Shown piece after piece: positions 53,013-63,585 of a DNA stretch of 64,000 nucleotides. Location: NCBI GenBank assembly GCA_905182225.1, contig CAJJAJ010000010.1:1-64000 (forward strand), read 5' to 3'. The DNA comes from an uncultured Aquiluna sp. (lineage in GTDB: Bacteria; Actinomycetota; Actinomycetes; Actinomycetales; Microbacteriaceae). The position numbers and the translations under genes are program-made. How positions within the stretch are numbered: the stretch's first letter is position 1; each line of letters begins with the position of its first letter. Below the pieces are notes generated by a model. That model was not told the origin of the DNA. It made no database searches and saw only the letters and a list, made by a program, of their open reading frames with translations.

Positions 53013-53444
53013 CTAGTCGTTGCCAAGAAGCAGCTGAGCAATTTCCTCGGGGTTGTCCGAGTTTTGCAAAATTGCCAACTTGTCCTCGTCTTGAATCATT
53101 TCGGCCAAATTGCCGAGCAGCTCCACGTGTCCATCACCCTTCGAGGCGATACCAAGAATGCAAGTAACTTCATCATCGGCCCACTCAATTGGCTGTGCCA
53201 ATCGAATAAACACCAGCTGATCGAAAATAACGTGCGCACGTGATTCGTCAGTTCCATGCGGAATGGCAAAGCCCATGCCGATGGCGGAAGGAAAGATCTC
53301 TTCTCGCTCCCACATCGCGTCTGCATAGTCGCTTGTTGCCGCGCCTAGCTTAACTAGTAGCTTGCCGCAGATGTCCACAGCCTCCTCCGGAGAGGAGGCT
53401 GTGGCATCTAGCTTTATTCCGGCCTGTTGGACTAAATCAGTCAT
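53013..53444 (-). CDS. PTS mannitol-type EIIA
   Basis: AIGMGFAIPHGTDESRAH active-site His motif. Confidence 0.92.
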   Translation of the reverse strand: MTDLVQQAGIKLDATASSPEEAVDICGKLLVKLGAATSDYADAMWEREEIFPSAIGMGFAIPHGTDESRAHVIFDQLVFIRLAQPIEWADDEVTCILGIASKGDGHVELLGNLAEMIQDEDKLAILQNSDNPEEIAQLLLGND

Positions 53445-53751
53445 CGCTGATGTCGTCGCCCGACTTTATTCTTGACACGACCTCAGCGATTTTTAGATCG
53501 CCCAGAAACATGTCAAACATGATCACCACAGAGTTCGGCACCGCTTGTTTGGCCCTTGAGCCAAGTCCGCGGTGACAAAGAACTAAATCGTGTTCAGTTT
53601 CAGTCAGTTGGTTCACAGGGGAATGGGTCACTGAGACCTCTTGGGCCTTCAGTTGCTTAGCAAGCTGCTTCGCAACCATTACAGATGAGCCCATTCCGGC
53701 CTCGCAAGCAACAACTATGTTCTTGACAGAGGCACCCGATATAGTCGCCAT
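53437..53751 (-). CDS. PTS mannitol-type EIIB
   Basis: NIVVACEAGMGSSVM Cys loop. Confidence 0.92.
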   Translation of the reverse strand: MATISGASVKNIVVACEAGMGSSVMVAKQLAKQLKAQEVSVTHSPVNQLTETEHDLVLCHRGLGSRAKQAVPNSVVIMFDMFLGDLKIAEVVSRIKSGDDISDD

Positions 53752-53753
53752 AA

Positions 53754-54872
53754 TTACGCAGCATCTCCGGTCTTCATGGCCTGACTCTTTGCCTTCGAGG
53801 CGTCTAGATCTGCAGCATCATCTCCGGAGCCAGTTGCCTTCAAGATGAAGAAGGCCACAACGAAGGAAACAGCTGCTGACAACGCAATGCCCAAAAGCAC
53901 GCCGAAGTGGTTACCCGGAGGGGTCATCGCCATGTAAGCGAAGATCGATCCTGGTGATGGGGTGGCAACAAGGCCGACTCCAGTAGCCGCGAAAGTAGCA
54001 ACACCAGTTGCACCACCGGCAATCGCTGCAAGAACAACGATTGGCTTAAGTAGTACGTATGGGAAGTAAATCTCGTGGATTCCACCAAGGAAGTGGATAA
54101 CAATTGCACCTGGAGCTGAACCGCGAAGAATCTTCGGTCCTGCCAGCCAGAATGCAACTAGTAGGCCAAGTCCTGGACCTGGGTTTGACTCAAGCATGAA
54201 CATGATTGACTTGCCAGTTTCTTCGGCTTCAACTGCTCCGATTGGAGCCAGAACACCGAAGTTGATGGCGTTGTTCAAGAACAGGATCTTTGCTGGCTCA
54301 ATCAAGATTGAGGCCAAAGGCAAGAAGCCTGTGTCAACTAGAACCTTCACACCGCCTCCAAGCACATCGGAGAACGCGTTTACGGTTGGTCCGATTCCTA
54401 GGAATCCAAGGATTGCCATGAGCATTCCGGTGATTCCTAGCGAGAAGTTACCAATCAACATCTCGAAGCCGGTTGGGGTTACTGGGTCTAGCACGGCGTC
54501 AATCTTCTTCAATACCCATGCAGCCAATGGACCAATAAGCATGGCGCCAAGGAACATAGGAATTGAAGTTCCAACAATCACACCAACGGTTGCAACGGCA
54601 CCGATAACGGCACCACGCTGACCGTGAACCAAACGTCCACCAGTGTAACCGATGAGGATTGGCAATAGGTTGATGATCATTGGGCCAACCATTGAACTTA
54701 GCTCTTCATTTGGGAGCCAGCCGGTTGGGATGAACAGTGCAGTCAGTAAGCCCCAGGCGATAAATGCGCCAATGTTTGGGATTACCATGCCGGCGAGGTT
54801 GCCACCGACTTTTTGAACAAACGACTTCCAGCCTGTGTGAGTGCCGTCACCCGCGGGGATGAAATTAGCCAT
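53754..54872 (-). CDS. mtlA: PTS mannitol-type EIIC
   Basis: Polytopic; GGIHEIYFPYVLLKP; adjacent EIIB, EIIA and mtlD. Confidence 0.92.
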   Translation of the reverse strand: MANFIPAGDGTHTGWKSFVQKVGGNLAGMVIPNIGAFIAWGLLTALFIPTGWLPNEELSSMVGPMIINLLPILIGYTGGRLVHGQRGAVIGAVATVGVIVGTSIPMFLGAMLIGPLAAWVLKKIDAVLDPVTPTGFEMLIGNFSLGITGMLMAILGFLGIGPTVNAFSDVLGGGVKVLVDTGFLPLASILIEPAKILFLNNAINFGVLAPIGAVEAEETGKSIMFMLESNPGPGLGLLVAFWLAGPKILRGSAPGAIVIHFLGGIHEIYFPYVLLKPIVVLAAIAGGATGVATFAATGVGLVATPSPGSIFAYMAMTPPGNHFGVLLGIALSAAVSFVVAFFILKATGSGDDAADLDASKAKSQAMKTGDAA

Positions 54873-54895
54873 GGGTACTACCTTCCTAATAAGGG

Positions 54896-54949
54896 GTTGT
54901 ATTTATCAAATAGAGTCAGGTCAATTGCTTGCTTGCAGGCAAACAATTG
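54896..54949 (-). promoter_or_regulatory. Candidate mtl promoter with overlapping operator palindrome
   Basis: Minus strand TTGACC (54924-54919), 17-nt spacer, TACAAC (54901-54896); imperfect inverted repeat caattgcttgc...gcaaacaattg at 54922-54949 covers the -35. Confidence 0.6.
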
Positions 54950-54992
54950 GCTTTCCTCCGTCCATATCCACTGGCTTCTCTGCCAGTGAAAT

Positions 54993-55757
54993 TTATTGTT
55001 GGGCCAGAGCAATCTGGACCCCGCTTCCCGCAAGCGCATCTGTGAACGAAGCGTCGACATCGACGTTAGTCACTATGCGGTCAAAACCTGAAAAAGCGGA
55101 AAATTTAGCCGGGTAGGTGGAGCCATACTTGCCGCTATCGACTAAGAGGATTCGCTCCCGTGAGTTAGCCATCATGGTCTTCTTCACTAGGGCTTCATCG
55201 GTGTCAAACGCCGTGGCCCCTGCCTCTAGAGAAAAGCCGTTAGCACCAATGAAGCTCACCGAAGCAGTTAGCTCTCGAAGGTCCTCGCAAGTCTTAGCGC
55301 CCACGGCGCTCAATGTTGCAGGCCTAATTTTGCCACCCAGCAAATAAGTCTGCGTAGTCGAATCGGCGATCTTTCCTGCCAAGGTCAGATTGCTGGTTAC
55401 GACCAACAGACCGGGCTTGTTTCGAAGATATACAGCCAAGCACTCAGTAGTAGTGCCGCCATCAACAAAGATGCATCCCTCATCGGGGATAAAGGAAGCC
55501 GCAACATCGGCGACCAGGCGCTTTTGATTCGGATTCTGTCCATATCGCTCTGGGATTGTGTACTCGTGAGCAAATCTCTCAAGTGAAATTGCTCCGCCGT
55601 GAACGCGACGCAGAACTCCCCGGCGCTGAAGAACATCTAAGTCTCTTCTAACGGTCTCGACTGCGACATCTAGGTTCGATGCAGCCACATTTGCGTCGAC
55701 ACGGCCTTCTACTCGAGCCCACTCGCTCAGCTGTAGTCTTCGCTCTTCTGCCAGCAT
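54993..55757 (-). CDS. DeoR/GlpR family transcriptional regulator
   Basis: MLAEERRLQLSEWARVEGRVDANVAASNLDVAVETVRRDLDVLQRRGVLRRVHGGA HTH; DeoR sensor domain. Confidence 0.93.
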   Translation of the reverse strand: MLAEERRLQLSEWARVEGRVDANVAASNLDVAVETVRRDLDVLQRRGVLRRVHGGAISLERFAHEYTIPERYGQNPNQKRLVADVAASFIPDEGCIFVDGGTTTECLAVYLRNKPGLLVVTSNLTLAGKIADSTTQTYLLGGKIRPATLSAVGAKTCEDLRELTASVSFIGANGFSLEAGATAFDTDEALVKKTMMANSRERILLVDSGKYGSTYPAKFSAFSGFDRIVTNVDVDASFTDALAGSGVQIALAQQ

Positions 55758-55871
55758 CTTTGTATTCTCCGAAATTGTCTGGTTCCAGTACTAAACAACA
55801 AATTAGCAGGCTTTTCTCAGCTTGAAAGATAGAAACGGGCAAAAAACCACAGTAAAAACATAACAATTCGG

Positions 55872-56618
55872 TCACGTACTCAGTCGTGCCCGCTCATCCT
55901 GAACTAGTCGCCACCAAAGATAAAAGGCCACAAGAGCGAAGAAGGCCCACTCAATTGCGTAAAAAGCGGTCAACCAGTTGACCTCTATTTCTTGAGCCCT
56001 GATGTCGATCGATATTCTTTCGACCGTAAGATCTATGCCGTCACTGAGTATCAAGTAAACCGGAAGGCTAACTACCTGTTCGGAACTGTAGAGATTCACA
56101 AGTTGCGAGAGCGAGACCGAACCAAGGAAATCTTTAGATTCAGTTTCTTTGACTGCCTCGTTTGGCTCCAAGTAACCTGTGATGCTGTGGCTCGAACTAT
56201 CCAGTTCGCTTTGCACCATGCGAAGTTCCGTGACGTCCTGCGAGTAGCCCAGGGCAACGGTGAGGCTGACTAATTGGTCACCAATCTCGACAAAAGAGTT
56301 GGTTATGAGCCAATAACCCGGCACTAAATCATCGCCAACCAGCTGAAGGCGGTCCTGCACAATAAACGAGTTTTCTGGATCTAGAGTGACGTTCACAGTT
56401 GCAAGACGATCGTAGGCTCCAGGAGTAATGCCCTCGAGTCCAGCAAGTTCATCTAGTGGAACAGGTGCTAGCTCCTGCTCACTGACGCCGACATAACTAA
56501 AGGTTCGCTCCAACTGCCACTGCATTAACAGGGAAAAAGAAATCGCCACCAATGCAGCTATCGCTAGCCCCCCAAGCCATTTGGGCTTGCGGGCAATCGA
56601 GAAGAAACTCGGTTTCAT
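55872..56618 (-). CDS. SURF1 family protein
   Basis: Two terminal TM segments; LMQWQLERTFSY and GYWLITNSF motifs. Confidence 0.8.
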   Translation of the reverse strand: MKPSFFSIARKPKWLGGLAIAALVAISFSLLMQWQLERTFSYVGVSEQELAPVPLDELAGLEGITPGAYDRLATVNVTLDPENSFIVQDRLQLVGDDLVPGYWLITNSFVEIGDQLVSLTVALGYSQDVTELRMVQSELDSSSHSITGYLEPNEAVKETESKDFLGSVSLSQLVNLYSSEQVVSLPVYLILSDGIDLTVERISIDIRAQEIEVNWLTAFYAIEWAFFALVAFYLWWRLVQDERARLST

Positions 56619-57734
56619 TTATATGTATGAATTCGCAACTACATCGACGCGCTGGAATTCTTTGACGTCCGAATAGCCGGTGGTGGCCATTGAACGACGC
56701 AATGCTCCTATTAGGTTTGCGGTGCCGTCTGCAGAGCTAGTGGGGCCCATCAAAATTTGCTCAAGTGGAGCATGTGAGCCAACCCACACTCGCTGACCTC
56801 TTGGAAGCGAGGAATTTACCGCCTCTGGGCCCCAGTGCCAGCCTTGGCCTGGTGCTTCGGCGGCTCTTGCAAGAACAGTGCCCAGCATCACGGCATCCGC
56901 TCCACAAGCAATTGCTTTCACCATGTCGCCGGAGGTGCCAAGTCCTCCGTCAGCAATTACGTGAACGTAGCGACCACCGGATTCATCCATATAGTCACGA
57001 CGGGCGGCAGCCACGTCAGCGACAGCAGTTGCCATCGGAGCGTGAATGCCCAAAACTTTTCTGGTAGCACTAGCTGCTCCGCCGCCAAAGCCAACCAAGA
57101 CTCCGGCTGCACCAGTGCGCATCAGATGCAATGCCGCGGTGTAGGTTGCTGCTCCTCCTACAATCACAGGAACATCAAGCTGGTAAATGAACTCTTTGAG
57201 GTTTAGCGGTTCTGCACCTTGCGACACGTGCTCCGCAGAAACCGTGTTTCCGCGAATAACGAACATGTCGACTCCGGATTGCAAAACAATCTGGGAAAAC
57301 TCTGCTGTTCGCTGGGGAGACAGTGACCCGGCAACCCTGACACCGGCGGCGCGAATTTCCTCAAGACGAGCCTTAATGAGTTCGACCTGGATTGGTTGAG
57401 AATAGACGCGTTGCAAAACTGCCGTGGCGTCCTCGTCCTTGGCGTTCGCGATTTCAACTAACTGCTGGGTTGGATCCTCGTACCGGGTCCAGAGACCTTC
57501 CAAATCCAGAACACCAAGCCCGCCGAGCTTCCCAAGTGCAATCACTGTCGCAGGGCTCATTGCGGAATCAGTCGGTGCCGCGATTACGGGCATGTCAAAC
57601 TGGAAAGCGTCGATACCCCAGCTGGTTGACACGTCTCCCGGGTCGCGGGTCCTTCTGGTTGGCACAATTGCGATGTCATCGAATGCGTAGCCGTTGATTG
57701 CTCGCTTCGATCTGCCGATCTCTACTTCAGTCAT
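56619..57734 (-). CDS. GuaB3 family IMP dehydrogenase-related protein
   Basis: YAFDDIAIVPTRRTRDPGDVSTSW; no CBS domains. Confidence 0.9.
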   Translation of the reverse strand: MTEVEIGRSKRAINGYAFDDIAIVPTRRTRDPGDVSTSWGIDAFQFDMPVIAAPTDSAMSPATVIALGKLGGLGVLDLEGLWTRYEDPTQQLVEIANAKDEDATAVLQRVYSQPIQVELIKARLEEIRAAGVRVAGSLSPQRTAEFSQIVLQSGVDMFVIRGNTVSAEHVSQGAEPLNLKEFIYQLDVPVIVGGAATYTAALHLMRTGAAGVLVGFGGGAASATRKVLGIHAPMATAVADVAAARRDYMDESGGRYVHVIADGGLGTSGDMVKAIACGADAVMLGTVLARAAEAPGQGWHWGPEAVNSSLPRGQRVWVGSHAPLEQILMGPTSSADGTANLIGALRRSMATTGYSDVKEFQRVDVVANSYI

Positions 57735-57748
57735 TTTTTATTGCCTGC

Positions 57749-59263
<1,515 letters not shown>

Positions 59264-59444
59264 TCAGCGGCTCGGGACGGTATGGCTCAATCCTACAGAG
59301 CTAAGCCAACTGAAATAAGAGAGAATTCTTTATTACGAAGAGGTCACGACGGCAACTGTGTATTGTTATGCATTGGTATTGTGTTGCAGTACCCCTGATA
59401 GGGTTGAACGTGAGCATTGTGGCTCACCAAGATATGGAGGATCG

Positions 59445-60746
59445 GTGAATTTCCTCTCCGTGGGCAATCCAAAACGTTTTCTGAAACTCGTAGTAGTCGT
59501 ATTTACCGCTCTCATCATTGGCCTTGGTCTTTTGGTGTCGCCCGCCCAAGCCGACAGCGTCGGAGAAGACTTTGACCACGCTGTGCTTGGAAACGTCAAG
59601 ATTAAGGGCGAACCAATTGGCGGGGTCCGCATTGTGGTCGAAGGACCTTCCTATACCGCTGAGGTTCGCACCAGCGACGACGGAAGCTGGCTAGTTGGGG
59701 TTCCGACTAAGGACACCTACACAGTGACTCTTGATCAAGAAACTCTCCCTGCGGGCATTGCTGTTCTCGAGGGTGGGGCTACTCAAGATGTCGACCTCGG
59801 GCTTTCTGACCGCGTCGTAAAAAACTTTTTCATTGGCCAGGGTGAGCGAAATGAAGTTTCGTTCTTTGACCAATTTGTTGCCCGTCTGATTTACGGAATC
59901 AACTTCGGTCTTATGCTCGGGCTTGCCTCGGTAGGACTGTCTCTGGTATTTGGAACAACTGGTCTTTCTAACTTTGCACACGGCGAGATGGTTACCTTCG
60001 GAGCTGTTGCTGCCCTGATTCTCGGCACAGTACTTCAAGTGCCAATTTGGGTCGCCATTCCCGCTGCCGTGATTCTTTCTGCCGGGTTTGGGTGGTCGTT
60101 GGATGCCGGGCTATGGAAGCCGCTTCGGAAAAAAGGCTTGGGTATTGTCCAGTTGATGATTATTTCCATCGGACTATCGCTAACTCTTCGCTATGTCATT
60201 CAGTTCTTTATCGGTGGTGGAACCGAACAGCTACCAGGCTTCGATTCACCTAAAATAAACTTTTTTGGATCCGTTGCACTGAGTATCAACGATCTGTATT
60301 CAATGGGTATTTCCATTGTTGCAATTCTCGGATTTGCCCTGTGGCTTCTGAAAACCAACACCGGAAAAGCAACCCGCGCAATCTCGGACAACCCGGACCT
60401 AGCTGCGGCTTCCGGTATCGACGTCGACAAAGTTGTGCGTCTTGTTTGGATCGTATCCGCTGCACTCGCGGGGCTCTCCGGAGTGCTTTGGGCATATTTT
60501 CGACCAGGAATCAAGTGGGACATGGGAACGCAGATTCTGCTTCTAATCTTCGCCGCGGTGACCCTTGGTGGTCTCGGAACAGCATTTGGTGCGTTGATTG
60601 GAGCGCTCGTCGTGGGAATTCTGGTTGAGACCTCGAGCTTGTTCATCCCTTCAGATTTGAAGTACGTCGGTGCGCTCGTCGTGCTAATTGGAGTACTACT
60701 CTTCAGGCCACAGGGCCTTATGGGACGAAAACAGAGAGTCGGATAG
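59445..60746 (+). CDS. livH: Branched-chain amino acid ABC permease (LivH) with N-terminal signal peptide and predicted extracytoplasmic beta-sandwich domain
   Basis: GTG start behind ggagg; signal ...LLVSPAQAD; GEPIGGVRIVVEGPSYTAEVRTSDDGSW; LivH core TTGLSNFAHGEMVTFGA. Confidence 0.88.
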   Translation: MNFLSVGNPKRFLKLVVVVFTALIIGLGLLVSPAQADSVGEDFDHAVLGNVKIKGEPIGGVRIVVEGPSYTAEVRTSDDGSWLVGVPTKDTYTVTLDQETLPAGIAVLEGGATQDVDLGLSDRVVKNFFIGQGERNEVSFFDQFVARLIYGINFGLMLGLASVGLSLVFGTTGLSNFAHGEMVTFGAVAALILGTVLQVPIWVAIPAAVILSAGFGWSLDAGLWKPLRKKGLGIVQLMIISIGLSLTLRYVIQFFIGGGTEQLPGFDSPKINFFGSVALSINDLYSMGISIVAILGFALWLLKTNTGKATRAISDNPDLAAASGIDVDKVVRLVWIVSAALAGLSGVLWAYFRPGIKWDMGTQILLLIFAAVTLGGLGTAFGALIGALVVGILVETSSLFIPSDLKYVGALVVLIGVLLFRPQGLMGRKQRVG

Positions 60747-60756
60747 GAGGTAGCTC

Positions 60757-61740
60757 ATGGACTGGGGAACAATTATAAATAACACCTTGGCAGGGCTGCT
60801 AACGCCCACCACAATTGCTTTTGCACTTGCAGCACTTGGATTGGCAATGCACTTTGGTTTCGCAGGCCTGTTGAATTTCGGTATCGCGGGATTCATGGCC
60901 ATCGGTGCCTACGGGTACGCGATTTCGGTTCTAACTTTTGGTTTCCCTTGGTGGGGAGGCATGATTGTCGGCATCATCGGATCTATCCTGTTCGCGATCC
61001 TGCTGGGCGTTCCTACCCTGAGGCTTCGTGGGGACTACCTAGCTATCGTGACAATTGCGGCGGCTGAGATAGTGAGGCTGTTGTTCCTAACCACAGCCTT
61101 CACCGATGTCACGGGAAGTGCCGACGGCCTCTTTGGCTACAACAACTCTGGAGGATTCACTAGTGCAAACCCATTCCCACCGGGATCCTACGGATGGGGG
61201 CCTTGGACCTACAACTCCGAGACTCTTTGGGTTCTTACCTTTGGGCTTGGTGTCTTAGCTGTTTGTGTTTGGTTCCTGTGGGCTCTAATGCGCTCGCCTT
61301 GGGGAAGAGTTATCAAGGGTATCCGCGAGGACGAAGAGGCCATCAGGGCGCTCGGTAAAAACGTATTCGCTTACAAACTTCAGGCACTTATCATCGGTGG
61401 AATCTTCGGCGGAATGGGTGGAATTATTTACGCCGCATTCGCGAACGTTTCTCCGGGCGTGTATGTGACATCAATCACCTTTTTCATCTGGACATCACTG
61501 CTACTCGGTGGTGCCGCGACAATCTGGGGTCCGGTTATAGGTGCAGTTATCTTCTGGACACTTCAGGCCTTCTTATCGAACATCTTGCCGGAGCTCGCAC
61601 TAGCGGGTATTTTGCCAGTGTCCGGAACTCAAGCGGCAACACTGAGATTCGTGCTGGTGGGTATCGGTTTGATGTTGCTTGTGATTTACAGGCCCCAAGG
61701 TATTTTCGGAGACAAGAGGGAGCTGACCTTTGTCAAATAG
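60757..61740 (+). CDS. livM: Branched-chain amino acid ABC permease (LivM)
   Basis: GFAGLLNFGIAGFMAIGAY; LRLRGDYLAIVTIAAAEI; SD aggaggt. Confidence 0.93.
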   Translation: MDWGTIINNTLAGLLTPTTIAFALAALGLAMHFGFAGLLNFGIAGFMAIGAYGYAISVLTFGFPWWGGMIVGIIGSILFAILLGVPTLRLRGDYLAIVTIAAAEIVRLLFLTTAFTDVTGSADGLFGYNNSGGFTSANPFPPGSYGWGPWTYNSETLWVLTFGLGVLAVCVWFLWALMRSPWGRVIKGIREDEEAIRALGKNVFAYKLQALIIGGIFGGMGGIIYAAFANVSPGVYVTSITFFIWTSLLLGGAATIWGPVIGAVIFWTLQAFLSNILPELALAGILPVSGTQAATLRFVLVGIGLMLLVIYRPQGIFGDKRELTFVK

Positions 61741-62623
61741 TGACTCACCAATAAAATCAATCGGTCTACACATCGGCGAAGCCGCACCAGGTTGCAAAAA
61801 GACCGATCCAATGCTCGTTATTGACCATGTTAAGAAAAGCTTCGGTGGCCTAACAGCAGTTGATGTTGAGCACCTAGAAATTCCGAAGAATGCCATTACG
61901 GCGCTAATTGGTCCAAACGGTGCCGGCAAGACAACACTGTTTAACCTGCTTACTGGCTTTGACACACCTGATACTGGTGCCTGGGAGTTCCTAGGCACTT
62001 CGCTATCGGGAGTCCCCAGCTACAAGGTTGCCCAAATGGGTCAAGTTCGAACCTTCCAGCTAACCAAGGCGCTGAGCCTGTTGACAGTGTTGGACAATAT
62101 GAAGCTTGGCGCGAAGAATCAAGTCGGCGAAAGCATATTCCGCGCTCTTTTTCCAAGAGCTTGGAGAAAACAGGATGCTGAGATTGAGCTCAAGGCGATT
62201 GAGCTACTGAAGCGATTCAACCTTGAAGCGAAGCAGGCTGATTTCGCAGCGTCGCTATCTGGAGGTCAACGCAAGCTGCTAGAGATGGCAAGGGCATTGA
62301 TGACCGACCCCGTGCTGGTAATGCTCGATGAGCCAATGGCCGGTGTAAACCCTGCTTTGACTCAGTCCTTGCTTGGCCATGTTTTGAACTTGAAAAAAGA
62401 AGGCATGACCGTGCTGTTTGTCGAGCACGACATGCACATGGTTCGACACATTGCCGACTGGGTTGTCGTAATGGCCGAAGGTAAAGTTGTGGCCGAAGGT
62501 CCGCCCGAAACAGTCATGAACGAACAGGCCGTTATAGACGCCTATCTAGGTGCTCATCAAGACACTGATCTTGGTGTTGTCACGGGAAGAATTAGCGTCA
62601 TCGACCAGGAGAAAGAAAAATGA
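61730..62623 (+). CDS. livG: Branched-chain amino acid ABC ATPase (LivG)
   Basis: GPNGAGKTTLFNLLTGF; LSGGQRKLLEMARALM; start codon uncertain. Confidence 0.93.
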   Translation: MSNSDSPIKSIGLHIGEAAPGCKKTDPMLVIDHVKKSFGGLTAVDVEHLEIPKNAITALIGPNGAGKTTLFNLLTGFDTPDTGAWEFLGTSLSGVPSYKVAQMGQVRTFQLTKALSLLTVLDNMKLGAKNQVGESIFRALFPRAWRKQDAEIELKAIELLKRFNLEAKQADFAASLSGGQRKLLEMARALMTDPVLVMLDEPMAGVNPALTQSLLGHVLNLKKEGMTVLFVEHDMHMVRHIADWVVVMAEGKVVAEGPPETVMNEQAVIDAYLGAHQDTDLGVVTGRISVIDQEKEK

Positions 62624-63339
62624 CCCGAGTTGTAGATGTTAAGAATCTCACCGCGGGCTACTTGCCGGGAGTGAACATCCTGAACGAGGCAAACCTATAT
62701 GCCGACAAAGGCGAACTCATAGGAATTATCGGACCCAACGGTGCTGGTAAATCAACCCTTCTGAAATCAATCTTCGGACTCGTAAAGGTTCGTGAAGGAT
62801 CAATAACACTAAACGGTGAAGACATCGTGGGTCAGAAGCCAAACCAGCTTGTGGCAAAGGGTGTTGGGTATATCCCGCAGAACAACAACGTCTTTCCTTC
62901 ACTAACCATTGAAGAGAACCTTCAAATGGGTGTTTTCCAGGATCCAAAGAATTTCGAGAAGCGTCTTGAATTCGTAGTCTCGATATTTGACGAGCTTGGA
63001 AAGCGGCTGAAGCAGCGCGCTGGCTCACTGTCCGGTGGCGAACGTCAAATGGTTGCCATGGGTAGGGCATTGATGATGGAACCAAGCGTTCTGCTACTTG
63101 ACGAGCCGTCTGCAGGCCTTAGCCCTGTTAGACAGGATGAGGCCTTCCTTCGAGTCTCAGAGATCAACAAAGCAGGCGTTACCTGCATCATGGTTGAACA
63201 GAACGCTCGTCGTTGCCTTCAAATCGCTGACCGAGGTTATGTTCTAGATCAGGGCACTGATGCCGTCACAGGCACCGGTAGAGAGCTTCTGAACGACCCA
63301 CAGGTCGTCGGTCTCTACCTTGGAACCCTTGGCACCTAG
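62620..63339 (+). CDS. livF: Branched-chain amino acid ABC ATPase (LivF)
   Basis: GPNGAGKSTLLKSIFGL; LSGGERQMVAMGRALM. Confidence 0.94.
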   Translation: MTRVVDVKNLTAGYLPGVNILNEANLYADKGELIGIIGPNGAGKSTLLKSIFGLVKVREGSITLNGEDIVGQKPNQLVAKGVGYIPQNNNVFPSLTIEENLQMGVFQDPKNFEKRLEFVVSIFDELGKRLKQRAGSLSGGERQMVAMGRALMMEPSVLLLDEPSAGLSPVRQDEAFLRVSEINKAGVTCIMVEQNARRCLQIADRGYVLDQGTDAVTGTGRELLNDPQVVGLYLGTLGT

Positions 63340-63355
63340 TAAGAAGCTTCCCTAA

Positions 63356-63472
63356 GGATTTTCCGTCCCAATAGGCGCGGTGCTTGGTGGGGTTTTCGGC
63401 GTGCCGGTCAACAACATCGGACTAGAGGTTGCCATCGGTGCAGTCGTAGATGTCGCGTCCCGCAAAAGCTGA
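63356..63472 (+). pseudogene. Possible gene remnant: C-terminal piece of a small glycine-zipper-like hydrophobic protein
   Basis: Open frame with no ATG: GFSVPIGAVLGGVFGVPVNNIGLEVAIGAVVDVASRKS*; absent from the ORF track. Confidence 0.45.
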
Positions 63473-63532
63473 TCTCCCACTACACATTCGCTCAACCCGA
63501 TGCCCTTCCGGCTTCAGTATCTTCAGGACATA

Positions 63533-63570
63533 AAGAAACCCCCTCAGGCCTAAGCCCGAGGGGGTTTCTT
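63533..63570. terminator. Probable bidirectional intrinsic terminator between livF and the convergent substrate-binding protein gene
   Basis: aagaaaccccctc ... gagggggtttctt, 13-bp perfect arms. Confidence 0.85.
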
Positions 63571-63585
63571 GATTGAAACTAGTTA

